Assembly: GCF_002933875.1 (NCBI RefSeq)
Contig: NZ_BFAV01000172.1
Span: 1-64,000, forward strand
Source: Desulfocucumis palustris
GTDB lineage: Bacteria > Bacillota > Desulfotomaculia > Desulfotomaculales > Desulfocucumaceae
Length of the DNA: 64,000 nucleotides
Direction of reading: 5' to 3'
The notes under the pieces: model-generated
What the model saw: only the letters and a program-made list of their open reading frames with translations
Database searches by the model: none
What the model was told of the DNA's origin: nothing
Part shown: one piece after another, positions 1 to 9,033 of the stretch
Layout: every line of letters starts with the position of its first letter
Position numbering within the stretch: position 1 is the first letter of the stretch
Program-made: the position numbers and the translations under genes

Positions 1-92
1 AGGAATTATCTTTCTTTTCTCAGGTTATATAGCGAATATAAACTTTTTATAGCGTAATCACTAAAGAAAAACAGGACTTTTTCAACACTCTC

Positions 93-965
93 CTAGCTGA
101 TATAATTTTTGTTTTTAAACTTGCTAATTTTCTTCATGCCGAGATACCAGCCAATACCAATGGCCAAAAGACCCGTTAATACAACCATCGGGTGCTTCCG
201 GACGTTCTCCCAGCCTTCCGTCCAGGGTCCGGATGTAAGAAGGAAATATAACAGGATTATCCCGGTAGCCAGGAGCATTTCATAAATAATGCCGCCCACA
301 GCCGCATCCACCTTATTGCGAAATCTCTCTAAAAACCTTATATGATCGGCCGCGGAGTTCAATGTTTCACCGGCCTTTTCTCCACCCCCAAGTTCATTTA
401 TAACCCTCACCGCCTCCCCGAGCCTGTCAAGGCCGGGATAACCGAACTGCTCCACGGCGTCAAACACGGCTTTGTGGGCTGTTGTGCCCGAATCCACTGT
501 TTTTGCTATATACCCGAAAACATCCGCCACCGGTGCGGGGTGCTCCTTCTCAACCAACCTGAAACCATCCAGCAGAGTACCGGTCTTTGCAACAGCCGCA
601 AGTTCCGATACCGCCCGGGGAAACTGCTTGAAAAACCTCTTTCTCCTGCGATTCATGTCAAGCAGCTGTTTTATCCTGGGAACCATAACAAATGCAGCCC
701 CGGCAAACACCAGAGCCGCCAGGGGGGTGAACATAACTCCGGTTGTGAATGCGGCCATGGCCGAATACAAGCCGTATCTAAAGGACTCCTTACGCAGTAC
801 AGGGTTAATATTCCAGAGAACATCAAAAAAGTTTGTTTCAGGTTCCGGTTGTTCTTTTTTTCTTTCCAGCCTGTCAACCAGGGGAGAGCGTCTTTGCCAG
901 CCGATTATAGCGATACCCAGTGATATAACCATCAGGAACAGCAGCAGGCTAAGAAATAATAGCAT
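93..965 (-). CDS. TadB/GspF-like inner-membrane platform protein
   Basis: Predicted 290-residue membrane protein of the Tad/type II secretion F family, which forms the inner-membrane platform on which the secretion ATPase acts. It has an N-terminal membrane segment (about residues 1-22), a short cytoplasmic linker, a hydrophobic pair around residues 65-95, a soluble helical GspF-type domain (about 105-225) and two C-terminal membrane segments (about 225-275). The size and layout fit TadB or TadC. It lies 9 bases after the CpaB-like gene and is the last gene of the array inside the window; further Tad genes (second platform protein, pilins, prepilin peptidase) would be expected beyond the left edge. 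No regulatory signal is visible directly upstream. The family call is by topology and context, not by a single diagnostic motif. Confidence 0.75.
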   Translation of the reverse strand: MLLFLSLLLFLMVISLGIAIIGWQRRSPLVDRLERKKEQPEPETNFFDVLWNINPVLRKESFRYGLYSAMAAFTTGVMFTPLAALVFAGAAFVMVPRIKQLLDMNRRRKRFFKQFPRAVSELAAVAKTGTLLDGFRLVEKEHPAPVADVFGYIAKTVDSGTTAHKAVFDAVEQFGYPGLDRLGEAVRVINELGGGEKAGETLNSAADHIRFLERFRNKVDAAVGGIIYEMLLATGIILLYFLLTSGPWTEGWENVRKHPMVVLTGLLAIGIGWYLGMKKISKFKNKNYIS

Positions 966-974
966 CAGTACCTC

Positions 975-1580
975 CTATCCCCGGGAGGCCGGCAGCAATT
1001 CAAACCATACCAGCATGCCGTTTGCCCGGGAGGTGTTAATTCTTTCCGCCTCGCCGGGAGCCACCGCGACCAAAACCGCATTAATTCCGTTTTTCCCGGG
1101 AACATCCAGTATCTCGGCATTTGGGGCCAGCAGGCTTACGGACCCGCCTTTAAACGTTGACTTTATAGTCACCCTGTCCCCTCTTTTTACTGCGTTCCCG
1201 ACGGTGCTGTCAATGGATGGGGCCACGGCCACAGCCACAATTCCGGAACCCAGCGTTGCCAGCTTCGCCGCCGCCCCGGACCCGGAGGACGGCTGGAACA
1301 TTGACCTGCGAAGGGGTGTGCCGGCCGGTATATAGCCTTTTGCCACCATACCCTGCAGCTGTTCAAGCCCGGTTACCGTATCCTGCCTGAGCGAACCGGC
1401 CGGCTCCTTGCCCATGGCCACAAGTTTGTTTGTGGGCATTTCATCGGAGTTTATGTCTTGTATAGCAACCGCCACAGGCACCATCCTGGCCACGGTGTTG
1501 TATCCGTGGGCACCCAGCAGCGCTGCCGCCACGGCCAGTATTACCGTTGCTATAAAAAAAAGCCTGTATTTTTTTTGCAA
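975..1580 (-). CDS. CpaB/RcpC-like SAF-domain pilus assembly protein
   Basis: 201-residue protein with one N-terminal membrane anchor (about residues 7-27) and an exported SAF-type beta-clip domain. CpaB/RcpC proteins act in the envelope part of the Tad apparatus. Seen features are the alternating small/hydrophobic pattern after the anchor, the segment with GYIPAGTPLRRSMF typical of the SAF fold (about residues 83-96), and a second beta-rich half starting with GIVAVAVAP. It follows the CpaF gene by one base and precedes the platform protein by 9 bases, which implies translational coupling. It is shorter than many CpaB proteins and lacks a long C-terminal extension. Context in a Tad array makes the call fairly secure. 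Confidence 0.75.
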   Translation of the reverse strand: MQKKYRLFFIATVILAVAAALLGAHGYNTVARMVPVAVAIQDINSDEMPTNKLVAMGKEPAGSLRQDTVTGLEQLQGMVAKGYIPAGTPLRRSMFQPSSGSGAAAKLATLGSGIVAVAVAPSIDSTVGNAVKRGDRVTIKSTFKGGSVSLLAPNAEILDVPGKNGINAVLVAVAPGEAERINTSRANGMLVWFELLPASRG

Positions 1581-1581
1581 A

Positions 1582-2904
1582 TTAAATTACCCCCTTGGAA
1601 AAGATCTCCAATGGCACCCTTACTTTATTCCGGGCCATTTTTTCTATCGCCCTTACCGGTTTATATCCGGTGGGCGCCAGTTCACCGCCGCGCCTTACGA
1701 AAATATCCTTAACTTCCACGGGCTCACCCTTTGAAAACTGCACTTCCGATATGTGGGTGCAAACCCGCCTTTCGCTATTGGTTGCCGGATCGTACACCTT
1801 TGCCAGCTGAACAATTATATCCACGGCCGACCCGATGATCATATTGCGGGAATTCTGATCCATGCCCACAGCCTCCTTAGCCTGGCCCAGCATCATGGGT
1901 ATCTGCACCCTTACGGCATGTTCCGGGGATTCCGCGTGCATGGTGCCCATACCGCACTGGCCGGTGGCGAAGCCCCGGAGCATGTAGAATATCGCCCCGT
2001 CCCTTACCTCCGCCACCAGTATCCGGGTAGCCCTGGATTGCAGGGCATGCTTCAGTATGTAGTCAAAGGCAATTTCGCCCTTGCCTTCCAGGTTGGGCGG
2101 CCGGGAGACGTAATTGCGCAAATAGGGATGGGTGAGCGGGCATTCCCTTACCTCCTCCACCAGAACCGGAAGCTCCAAGGGGTCAAACTCATATCCCAAA
2201 ACAGCAATCATTGTGGTTTTCCCGGTTCCCATAGGCCCGCAAAATACAATGTTAAGCCTGCCCCTGGCAGCATACTGGGAAAATGCCGCCGCCTCTTTAG
2301 AGAAGGTATCCGGCACAAGCCCGGTTATAGGCCCTATATAGACGAATTTCCTGGCGGCAATGTTGGTACACTCGGTTAAAGGAGGAATGGCCACGGCAAC
2401 CCTGTGACCTTCCGGCAGCGTAAGGGTCACCGAAGGCCTTGATTCGTCCACCTTGCTCCTTCCCAGATAACACAGCCTTTCAACAAAAAGCCGCAGGTGT
2501 GTCTCACTGCGGAATTTAGCATTTGCCGTTCTCAGTATACCGTCCTGCTCGTAGACGATTTTATCGGGACCGGCCACCACAATATCGGTTACTGTCTTGT
2601 TATCAAACAGATCCTGCAGCGGCCCGTAGCCATCCAGCTCGTTTTTTATGCTCCGGGCAATTTGTATGCGGTCATTTAAGCCAAGTTCCCCGTGCCTTTC
2701 CGCTAAAAATACAACCATTTCGTTCTCAAGGGCGGCTCCCGCCAGCTCTTTTCCCTTCTGGTAAAGATTCAGTACATGCCGCCTGCATTCCTCAACCACT
2801 TCATCCATTTTGTTAATAAGGGTTTCTTCCATCTTTTTTTGCTGGCGCTGGCTCAACATATTTGATATTCCCGAAAGACCCTGAAAATTAGTATGTTTAC
2901 TCAA
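1582..2904 (-). CDS. cpaF: CpaF/TadA-type secretion ATPase (VirB11/PulE superfamily)
   Basis: 440-residue hexameric secretion ATPase that would power pilus assembly or secretion from the cytoplasmic face. The Walker A is GPMGTGKTT at about residues 222-230, followed by the acidic Walker B-like VEEVREC and the His-box/Asp-box region (LVAEVRDGAIFYML, then GQCGMGTMHAESPEHAV) typical of the CpaF/VirB11 group. The N-terminal 100 residues are helical and resemble the CpaF N-terminal domain. Length is typical for CpaF. Because the same array carries VirB2-VirB6-like genes, this ATPase could serve as the VirB11 of the type IV machine, as the Tad motor, or both. It is preceded by three TadZ-like genes and followed immediately by CpaB. 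Confidence 0.9.
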   Translation of the reverse strand: MSKHTNFQGLSGISNMLSQRQQKKMEETLINKMDEVVEECRRHVLNLYQKGKELAGAALENEMVVFLAERHGELGLNDRIQIARSIKNELDGYGPLQDLFDNKTVTDIVVAGPDKIVYEQDGILRTANAKFRSETHLRLFVERLCYLGRSKVDESRPSVTLTLPEGHRVAVAIPPLTECTNIAARKFVYIGPITGLVPDTFSKEAAAFSQYAARGRLNIVFCGPMGTGKTTMIAVLGYEFDPLELPVLVEEVRECPLTHPYLRNYVSRPPNLEGKGEIAFDYILKHALQSRATRILVAEVRDGAIFYMLRGFATGQCGMGTMHAESPEHAVRVQIPMMLGQAKEAVGMDQNSRNMIIGSAVDIIVQLAKVYDPATNSERRVCTHISEVQFSKGEPVEVKDIFVRRGGELAPTGYKPVRAIEKMARNKVRVPLEIFSKGVI

Positions 2905-2916
2905 TTTACCCCCATC

Positions 2917-4281
2917 CTATCGCGCTATTTTCAACCGCCGCAGCAGGCCGCCAAAGAATCCCGCCTTGCTCTCAGCCCCGGCAAGTTTAAACACTTCCTT
3001 GGGAAATACCCGGTAAAGCAGCTTCTCCATCTCCCTGGTATAGGGAATGTTGGCCCCGCCCAGGTAAGGAACATCCACCTCGCTGCTTACCATGTTTAAC
3101 AGTTCATGGTCATGGGGAAAGAGCGCCACCACCGGCAACCCCTTGGTAATATAGGGCAGTTCCTTTTCCAGTTTAAAGGAGCAGTTTTCCGGTATTTTAT
3201 TAATTGCCAGGGAAATTATAGGGTTCCCCCGGATCTCTTTAATGGTGCCGGCCGAAAAATCGGCCAGGCCGTCTAAAACCGGAATTTCCGCCGAGCTTAA
3301 AATAATAAGGTCGTCCGCGGCCTCCATGGCCGCCAGGGTAGATGTGGACAGGGTATTGCCGCCGTCCACCAGCACAACGCTGAAGTGACGCCTTAAAACT
3401 TCCAGCACCTTTTGCACCAGCTCGTAGGTTATCTCACTCTCATCGGTTATTGATCTCAACGGGGGCAGCACAAAAAGATTTTCCTTTAACTTTACCAGGC
3501 AGGATTCCACCACCGCCGTATCGTGCTTGTGTTCCCAGGGAAAACGCGACCAGGCGGAAAGGGTTTTCTCCGGGATTGCAGGGTAGCCTTTAACGGCATC
3601 TTCCTCGGTCATGGTTATGGCCTCCTGCTTTCTGTCCCCCAGTATGCCGCAGTACCTGACCACGTCTCCGTAATCCCTGTTCATATCCAAATCCACCAGC
3701 GCCACCCGCATGTTGGTCAGGGCATTTAAACTCCTGGCCATGGAGACAAGGGTTACGGTTTTGCCGATGCCTCCTTTTTGACCGAATATAACGGCAATCT
3801 TTTTATCCACCATGACCACCCGGTTCCTGTCTTCCCGTTCCCTCTCCCTGATGGTTTCCAACCGGGCCTGCCTGCCTGATATTTGCCGTTCCTCCTTTAT
3901 CGGAAGGGATTCCCCGGCCACGGCCGGGGACACGGGCCTGTCCGTAAAATAGGCCTGTATGGAATCCAGTTCCTTACCCCTGGTGGCGGTTTTAAAACGG
4001 TACCTGGCCCATTTTTTAAAGGCCTCGGCCGGATTGCCGGTGGAAATAAAAATAACGGAATTAATTTTGTTCCGGGTAATCACATCAACCATTATTTCTA
4101 TTTCCCCGTCATCGAAGCCGAACAGCACCGCGTCCGTGCCGGCCCACATATTTTCCAGGGCATCCACCGTTGTGCTGGGCTCGGTGGTAATGTTGACTAT
4201 CCTTATGCCGGTTGAATTCTGCGCCCTGTATTGTATTTGATCCGTAAACTCCCGGGGCCCCGCGATTAATAGCCTGATCAT
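2917..4281 (-). CDS. CpaE/TadZ-like protein A: pseudo-receiver plus MinD/ParA-type ATPase
   Basis: About 454 residues. The first 130 residues look like a degenerate receiver domain (starts MIRLLIAG; a DAVLFGFDDGE strand near residue 60), and the rest is a MinD/ParA-family ATPase with deviant Walker A KGGIGKT near residues 169-175, a VDLDMNRDYGD switch and a C-terminal helical tail. CpaE/TadZ proteins place the Tad apparatus in the cell. This is the only one of the three tandem paralogues with a fully canonical deviant Walker motif, including signature lysine and P-loop lysine. The start at 4281 is chosen because AGGAGGG lies 8 bases upstream and only one base separates it from the preceding stop; a longer frame would overlap the upstream gene. 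Confidence 0.8.
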   Translation of the reverse strand: MIRLLIAGPREFTDQIQYRAQNSTGIRIVNITTEPSTTVDALENMWAGTDAVLFGFDDGEIEIMVDVITRNKINSVIFISTGNPAEAFKKWARYRFKTATRGKELDSIQAYFTDRPVSPAVAGESLPIKEERQISGRQARLETIREREREDRNRVVMVDKKIAVIFGQKGGIGKTVTLVSMARSLNALTNMRVALVDLDMNRDYGDVVRYCGILGDRKQEAITMTEEDAVKGYPAIPEKTLSAWSRFPWEHKHDTAVVESCLVKLKENLFVLPPLRSITDESEITYELVQKVLEVLRRHFSVVLVDGGNTLSTSTLAAMEAADDLIILSSAEIPVLDGLADFSAGTIKEIRGNPIISLAINKIPENCSFKLEKELPYITKGLPVVALFPHDHELLNMVSSEVDVPYLGGANIPYTREMEKLLYRVFPKEVFKLAGAESKAGFFGGLLRRLKIAR

Positions 4282-4282
4282 T

Positions 4283-5293
4283 TTAACTTCCCTCCTGAAT
4301 CCGGGCTGCAACCTCTCCAATGCCCCGGGCAATATCCTCACTGGTGCGATAGGCCGGCTCTTTGGCCACCAGGGCCGCCTGGCAGCCTTCGGGATCATCC
4401 TTAATTACAATAAGGGGTTCACCCACGTAGCCGGTGACCAGATCCCGGGCGGTGGCCGGTATGTACCTGTTATAAACAAAAACGGCCTGCCCCCGCAGCT
4501 CCGCCGCAGGCTCCACGGACTGCACGATGTCATGGTCCATAACCACCACCGTCCGGTCGGGCTTTAAGGCCCCAAGCCCTTCCCCGGGCACCTGGGAAGG
4601 CATGTCCACAAGTACTCTGCGGTAGTTGTTTTTAAGCTGCCCCAGCACCTGCTCCAGCTCCCCCGGGGTCAACTCCCACAAATGGCCAGCGGGCATATAT
4701 ATATCTCCGAACTGCCCCTGGGCGCATTTAAACCCTTCCTGCTCCTGTATCTCCGCCCCGGTATAGCGGTAAGACGCCGGCGGAGCCCCGAGATCCAAAA
4801 GAGCCACCCTTTCGCCGATATCCGTGTAGTGTATGGCAAGGGACGTGGCCACGGTTGTCCGGCCAACCCCGCCCCTGAACCCCAGCACGGCAATCACTTT
4901 TACCCTGCCGGCCCGGGACGTCTCAGGAATAAAACCCTCTTCCGGCGCCGGGGATTCCCGGCCGGGGTCAATTAAATTCAAAATTTGTCCTGCGATAAAC
5001 TCAAAGCTTAAACCGCTTCCCCCGGGCACGAATAATATGCTGGACTCCGGCACCCCGGCTGCCATGGCCTCTTGGGCGAAGTCCATCCCGGCTGGGCTGT
5101 CAAACCCGGCTATCACCAGTGTTGTGGCGGGATCCGTTATGTATTTGCCGGGCTCCGCGACACCGCCGGTTTTATTGGCCCTGACTATTAAGGTGGCGGC
5201 AGGAGGCCCCTGGGGCTCGCTGCTGCACTGCAATCCCGTAAGCCGGCTTAACCTTTGGCTGAATTTATCAAAGTCGGGCGCGTAAATGTACAT
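4283..5293 (-). CDS. TadZ-like protein B with altered P-loop
   Basis: 336-residue ParA/MinD-like protein with an N-terminal receiver-like half (about residues 1-110), an acidic linker and a C-terminal ATPase-like half. The P-loop reads FRGGVGRTT (about residues 139-147): arginine replaces both the signature lysine and the P-loop lysine of the MinD class. A DLGAPPA segment follows where the switch I aspartate is expected. Atypical P-loops are known among TadZ/CpaE proteins, so it probably binds nucleotide weakly or not at all and may act as a structural partner for the neighbouring paralogues. It sits between two other members of the family with very short spacers (1 and 21 bases), so co-expression is very likely. 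Confidence 0.7.
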   Translation of the reverse strand: MYIYAPDFDKFSQRLSRLTGLQCSSEPQGPPAATLIVRANKTGGVAEPGKYITDPATTLVIAGFDSPAGMDFAQEAMAAGVPESSILFVPGGSGLSFEFIAGQILNLIDPGRESPAPEEGFIPETSRAGRVKVIAVLGFRGGVGRTTVATSLAIHYTDIGERVALLDLGAPPASYRYTGAEIQEQEGFKCAQGQFGDIYMPAGHLWELTPGELEQVLGQLKNNYRRVLVDMPSQVPGEGLGALKPDRTVVVMDHDIVQSVEPAAELRGQAVFVYNRYIPATARDLVTGYVGEPLIVIKDDPEGCQAALVAKEPAYRTSEDIARGIGEVAARIQEGS

Positions 5294-5314
5294 GCTTTAC
5301 AGTTCCCCCTTCCG

Positions 5315-6703
5315 CTATCTTTTAAATTTTGCAATCAAATTTGAGAACACCGATTTTCCCGTGACCTTTTTAATTGCCGGCGCCGGGGCGTCGATGGTAA
5401 CGGGAAGCACCTCCGACGCATACCTTTTAACGGCGTCCCCCGCCTGGCAGCCCGGGAGCTGGACCGCCAGCCTGCACTGTTTTTTGGCCGCGTTTACCCC
5501 GGCGTGGTCCAGGGGCACCTCGTGCCAGGTATCGAATCCCAGCTTTTTGGCCAGCACATCGGTATCGTAATAGGCCAGCGGATTGACCATGTTAAAAACA
5601 AGTTTTGTTTTGCCGTGGCCGCCCTCCTGGGTTAAAAAGTGCTTTACTTTGCCCACGGTTTTCTCGGACTGCCCTCCCACCAGCATAACTACATCAGCCA
5701 TCCTGATGACCCTCCTTGACTGCGGCGAAAAAGCATCGACCCCAAGGTCCACCACCACAAAACCGAATACCTCGGACAGGTGGTAGAGCATGTCCTCTAT
5801 TTCGGACTCCGGCATATCCCTGCCGGCATAGGGGAAGGCCGGGATTACATACAGGCCGGAGTTATGCCGCAGGGTGTTGCCCTTAAGGTCGGTAATATGC
5901 CGGCGCCAATCGGATATGGTGGCCCATCCCCTTTTAGGCCCCCGGGCCTTTTTGTCAATTATTTTGTACCTGTCCTCGGGATCACAGAGGCCGCAGGCGG
6001 TATCGCAGTCCCCGAAGCTCAAATCCAGGTCCACAAGTACCGTCGCAATTCCGGACAGCGCCACACAGCCGCCGGCGTTTGTGGCCATAAAGGTTTTCCC
6101 CGCGCCGCCCTCCGCGGCGTAAGACACCACCAGGGGAGCCCTCCGGGAGGCGCGCTGCAGTATGCCGCTCCTCGGGGGCTGTACGGCCCGAAGCCCTTCC
6201 TCTCCGCAAGCCTTTTTATCCGGCTGCCGCCCCCGGGACGGTTCCGGCGGCTTGCCGTTTGCCGCCTGTGGCCTGGGCCGTGACGGTGCCGGCGGCAGGG
6301 GTATTATGGCGGGCACCCGGGCCTTTTCCGGCACCGGTGTTTCATCCTCCTCGAAGATGAATGAATCCTCCCCGTAAACCCCCGCCGGTTCAACCTCGTT
6401 TATTTTTTCAAGCTCCGCTATCAGCTCCTCCACCCGGGTCACCATGGCCCCGGACCTCTTTACGGCCTTCATTTCCGCGAAATTTAGCATTCCACCCGGG
6501 CTTACCACAACGTATACCGGCACGCCCCCGGGAATTTTATTCAAGGCTTCCAGATTGCCCGGCATTTCAACCACGGCGCAAAGTCCAGCCGTTATCTCGT
6601 CCACCGGGCAAAAAGCCTCCAGCCTATGCCTCAGCCCATCCGAGCCGCGGAAATAAATCACTTTTCTCACCACCCTTTCATTAACCCGATATGATTTTTT
6701 CAA
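5315..6703 (-). CDS. TadZ-like protein C: long-linker ParA/MinD-type ATPase
   Basis: Up to 462 residues. Residues 1-110 form a degenerate receiver-like domain, followed by a proline- and arginine-rich low-complexity linker (about 120-185) and a ParA-like ATPase domain with P-loop EGGAGKTF (about residues 197-204) and a VDLDLSFGDCDT switch. The signature lysine of the deviant Walker motif is replaced by glutamate while the P-loop lysine is kept. A CGLCDPEDRYK stretch is unusual. The start is uncertain: the ATG at 6703 overlaps the GGDEF gene by 23 bases, and GTG codons at 6670 or 6661 would also fit. It opens the block of three paralogous TadZ-like genes, which may be a triplication with specialisation. 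Confidence 0.7.
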   Translation of the reverse strand: MKKSYRVNERVVRKVIYFRGSDGLRHRLEAFCPVDEITAGLCAVVEMPGNLEALNKIPGGVPVYVVVSPGGMLNFAEMKAVKRSGAMVTRVEELIAELEKINEVEPAGVYGEDSFIFEEDETPVPEKARVPAIIPLPPAPSRPRPQAANGKPPEPSRGRQPDKKACGEEGLRAVQPPRSGILQRASRRAPLVVSYAAEGGAGKTFMATNAGGCVALSGIATVLVDLDLSFGDCDTACGLCDPEDRYKIIDKKARGPKRGWATISDWRRHITDLKGNTLRHNSGLYVIPAFPYAGRDMPESEIEDMLYHLSEVFGFVVVDLGVDAFSPQSRRVIRMADVVMLVGGQSEKTVGKVKHFLTQEGGHGKTKLVFNMVNPLAYYDTDVLAKKLGFDTWHEVPLDHAGVNAAKKQCRLAVQLPGCQAGDAVKRYASEVLPVTIDAPAPAIKKVTGKSVFSNLIAKFKR

Positions 6704-8525
6704 TATTGAAGGGAAGAGTGTTCCTCACGCTGACAATGACTTTTTTCCCCGCTTTTACCGAGGAGATTATTTTCTCCTTGAGTTTGCGCCAGTCCATTTC
6801 GCCCATCTCTATCTCCTCCCGCTGTATGGGCACGCTGAACACTTCTGTTTTTTTGTTTACCCGGGCAGGCACGGCTGCCCCAACACGCCAGTCATGCTTC
6901 CAGATGGTATTCGGATCAACCCCCAGCACGCTGGCCAGGCGGCCGCAGTCGGCGTCAATCACCACCAGGGGCCTTTTATACTGCCCGATGAAACGGCTTA
7001 ACTCCATGGTTCTGTCCCCTGTTGCCACCACGACCTTTTTATCAAAATCAATCACCGCTGGACTGCCTTCGTTGCCCCTCTCCGTGGCCGACGCCGGCAA
7101 TACCCGGTTTCTGCCGGCGTTTTTCGCCCTGTACAGGGCCTCGTCCGAGGATTTAACCAGCTCTTCCCAGGACCCGGCGTCCTTTCCCATAACCGCCAGG
7201 CCGGAAGAAAATGTTGAGCGGATCCTTTGGCCTCCGGGCAATGTAAGCAATTGCCGCGACCATGAATAACAAAGCCGCTCCCCTATGGGGAGAAAGTTTT
7301 CATTGCCGCAGAAAACCATCAGGAATTCTTCCCCGCCGTAACGCGCCACCACATCGGTTTTTCTCAAACCGTTGTTTAAAAACCGGGCGAAGGCCCGTAA
7401 AACCTCGTCCCCGGCCGGGTGCCCGTAGGTATCGTTTACCTGTTTGAAGTGGTCGAGATCACAAATCATTACAGAAAAAGAAATACCGGTTTCCCGGTAT
7501 CTCCTTTCCTGCTCGGCAAGGTAGTGCTGCAAAAAATCCCTTTTGTACAATCCCGTCAAATCATCCTTTACCGCAAGATTCCACATTCCCCGCATCCTGG
7601 CGGCAAGGTTTCGAATCTTCTCCATGGTCAACCGGTCCAGCACTTCCACGCATTCATCGGCGCCCGCCTCATAGTACGCCCCGGAATCGCAGCTTCCCAC
7701 CACGATAATAGGTGCGGAAGATAATATGAATTGGCGGCGCAGCTGCTTTATTGTACCGGCGGCCCCATCGCCGGCCGGTATCAAAACAGCGGCCGGTTTC
7801 GCCTCGCATATTTCCTGCACCGACCGGCAGCAGCGCGCCCCGGGAAGCCGGCCCAGGGCCACAAACTGTTCCGGTATCTGTACCGCCATGTCGTCTTTAT
7901 TGTTTTGCGCCGTTTTTAAAAACGGTATTGACAGTTTCTTAGCTATCCTGGCGGTTAAGCCCTTGTCCGGCAAATCCTTTTTCAGGCGCTGTTTCCCGGC
8001 TTTCCTGCCGAAGCCGCTTTTTTGCCCGGATAATTCAGTGTCCGCCAGCTTCATTCCCGGAAGAAAATGCTGCACGTCGGCAAAGGTTCTCCTGGTTTCA
8101 AACCATTGCCGCAAATGCCTTTCATTAAATTCCTTAACGAAGTAGATATCAAAGACGGCCAGGCTGGTTACGGCCTGAAGAAAGCCTGTGTCCTCCGTCC
8201 TTTCCTCCGGCAATAACAATATAATCCGGCTGTTGGGCCGGCTTATCCTTATTTCTTTCAGCCTGGATACAAAGGAAGTGTCCCTGGCGATACTGCCATT
8301 TGTCAAATCTATCCTGGAAACATCAACCGTACCGTCAATCAGTATGATATCCGGGGGTTCTCCCCTGCCCGATTTGGCCCACTGGGCGGCGGTATCCATG
8401 GTGAAATCCTTGCCGGTAACTTGAGCGAATTCTTTTATGGCGCCATAAATATTCTCAATTACATCTGATTCAAATACCAGGTGAACTTTTGGGGTGGTTT
8501 GCTCCGGCTGTTCGTTTATTGACAA
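6681..8525 (-). CDS. Diguanylate cyclase with degenerate receiver domains
   Basis: About 614 residues; predicted to make cyclic di-GMP from two GTP. An N-terminal receiver-like region (about 1-130) and a second one (about 215-305) precede a GGDEF domain at about residues 318-475. Its active-site motif is intact (RYGGEEFL), and an RKTD inhibitory site lies exactly five residues before GGEEF, so product inhibition is likely. A C-terminal region of about 130 residues resembles a degraded P-loop domain. The start is a TTG at 8525, because AGGAGG lies 7 bases upstream; upstream in-frame codons run through the preceding terminator. The gene lies in the same array as a c-di-GMP-I riboswitch at 17832-17926, which suggests feedback on the operon. 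Confidence 0.85.
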   Translation of the reverse strand: MSINEQPEQTTPKVHLVFESDVIENIYGAIKEFAQVTGKDFTMDTAAQWAKSGRGEPPDIILIDGTVDVSRIDLTNGSIARDTSFVSRLKEIRISRPNSRIILLLPEERTEDTGFLQAVTSLAVFDIYFVKEFNERHLRQWFETRRTFADVQHFLPGMKLADTELSGQKSGFGRKAGKQRLKKDLPDKGLTARIAKKLSIPFLKTAQNNKDDMAVQIPEQFVALGRLPGARCCRSVQEICEAKPAAVLIPAGDGAAGTIKQLRRQFILSSAPIIVVGSCDSGAYYEAGADECVEVLDRLTMEKIRNLAARMRGMWNLAVKDDLTGLYKRDFLQHYLAEQERRYRETGISFSVMICDLDHFKQVNDTYGHPAGDEVLRAFARFLNNGLRKTDVVARYGGEEFLMVFCGNENFLPIGERLCYSWSRQLLTLPGGQRIRSTFSSGLAVMGKDAGSWEELVKSSDEALYRAKNAGRNRVLPASATERGNEGSPAVIDFDKKVVVATGDRTMELSRFIGQYKRPLVVIDADCGRLASVLGVDPNTIWKHDWRVGAAVPARVNKKTEVFSVPIQREEIEMGEMDWRKLKEKIISSVKAGKKVIVSVRNTLPFNIEKIISG

Positions 8526-8556
8526 ATACGCCCCTCCTTTCAGCGTCATTGCTATC

Positions 8557-8583
8557 AAAAAAAGACCGCTACCCTGCGGTCTA
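8557..8583 (-). terminator. Intrinsic terminator between the type IV secretion and Tad parts
   Basis: On the minus strand a 7-bp stem (AGACCGC at 8582-8576 with GCGGTCT at 8569-8563) and a 6-base loop are followed by a run of seven T (8563-8557). The stop codon of the preceding gene lies inside the stem. It separates the VirB-like genes from the GGDEF/TadZ/Cpa genes. Either the downstream genes have their own promoter or polymerase is made terminator-resistant. Confidence 0.8.
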
Positions 8584-9033
8584 ACTAAAAAACCATTGAG
8601 CAAATGAATAAATCCTATCACTTATAACAGGCGCGTTATTTATTAATAAATAGCCGATAACCGCTGAGATTATCAGCCCAAGCCCCGTACCTTTGGTAAC
8701 ATCGCTTGATTTTTTGTGTACTATCCCTATCAAAACTCCTATTATAAAAATTACTGCTCCGCCTGTTACGGCAAGAAGTAACAGGGGCTTGGAATAGGCC
8801 CGGCCGGCTTCCACAATTGCGTCTTTCGCCTTATTGGCTTTGTTAATCAGACTTTCCTGGGAGGCCGTGCCTTTAGGCTCATCCACTTTTTCAGGGCCAT
8901 AGTTATATTGCTCTGCCGCCTGCCCGGCCTGTTCACCGGAGGATTCCGCACAGCTGATAATTGGCATAAAACATATGCCAGCGGATAATATGGCGGCGAA
9001 AATGCTAATTAATATACCGCATGGGATCCTCAT
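8581..9033 (-). CDS. Small exported/membrane protein of the secretion array
   Basis: About 150 residues, not recognised by name. It has an N-terminal signal-like segment (about residues 3-26, ending near ISCAESS), a glutamine- and glycine-rich exported stretch, and two hydrophobic segments (about residues 85-108 and 117-137) joined by a short basic loop. The layout, with a cleavable signal and two membrane spans, resembles VirB2/TrbC-type pilins, and the 118-residue pilin at the head of the cluster has the same plan. It could be a second pilin or a small inner-membrane subunit. ATG at 9033 is chosen; an upstream in-frame start at 9069 would overlap the M23 gene by 65 bases. The stop codon is embedded in an intrinsic terminator. 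Confidence 0.6.
   Translation of the reverse strand: MRIPCGILISIFAAILSAGICFMPIISCAESSGEQAGQAAEQYNYGPEKVDEPKGTASQESLINKANKAKDAIVEAGRAYSKPLLLLAVTGGAVIFIIGVLIGIVHKKSSDVTKGTGLGLIISAVIGYLLINNAPVISDRIYSFAQWFFS

Noticed and set aside
1-92. Start of a further gene at the left edge
   Set aside because: GGAG and a TTG are present, but the frame closes after 13 codons; too little sequence to support a gene.
472-1335. 287-residue frame on the plus strand opposite the CpaB and TadB-like genes
   Set aside because: Antisense shadow spanning two real genes; Ser/Thr/Pro-rich composition typical of a shadow.
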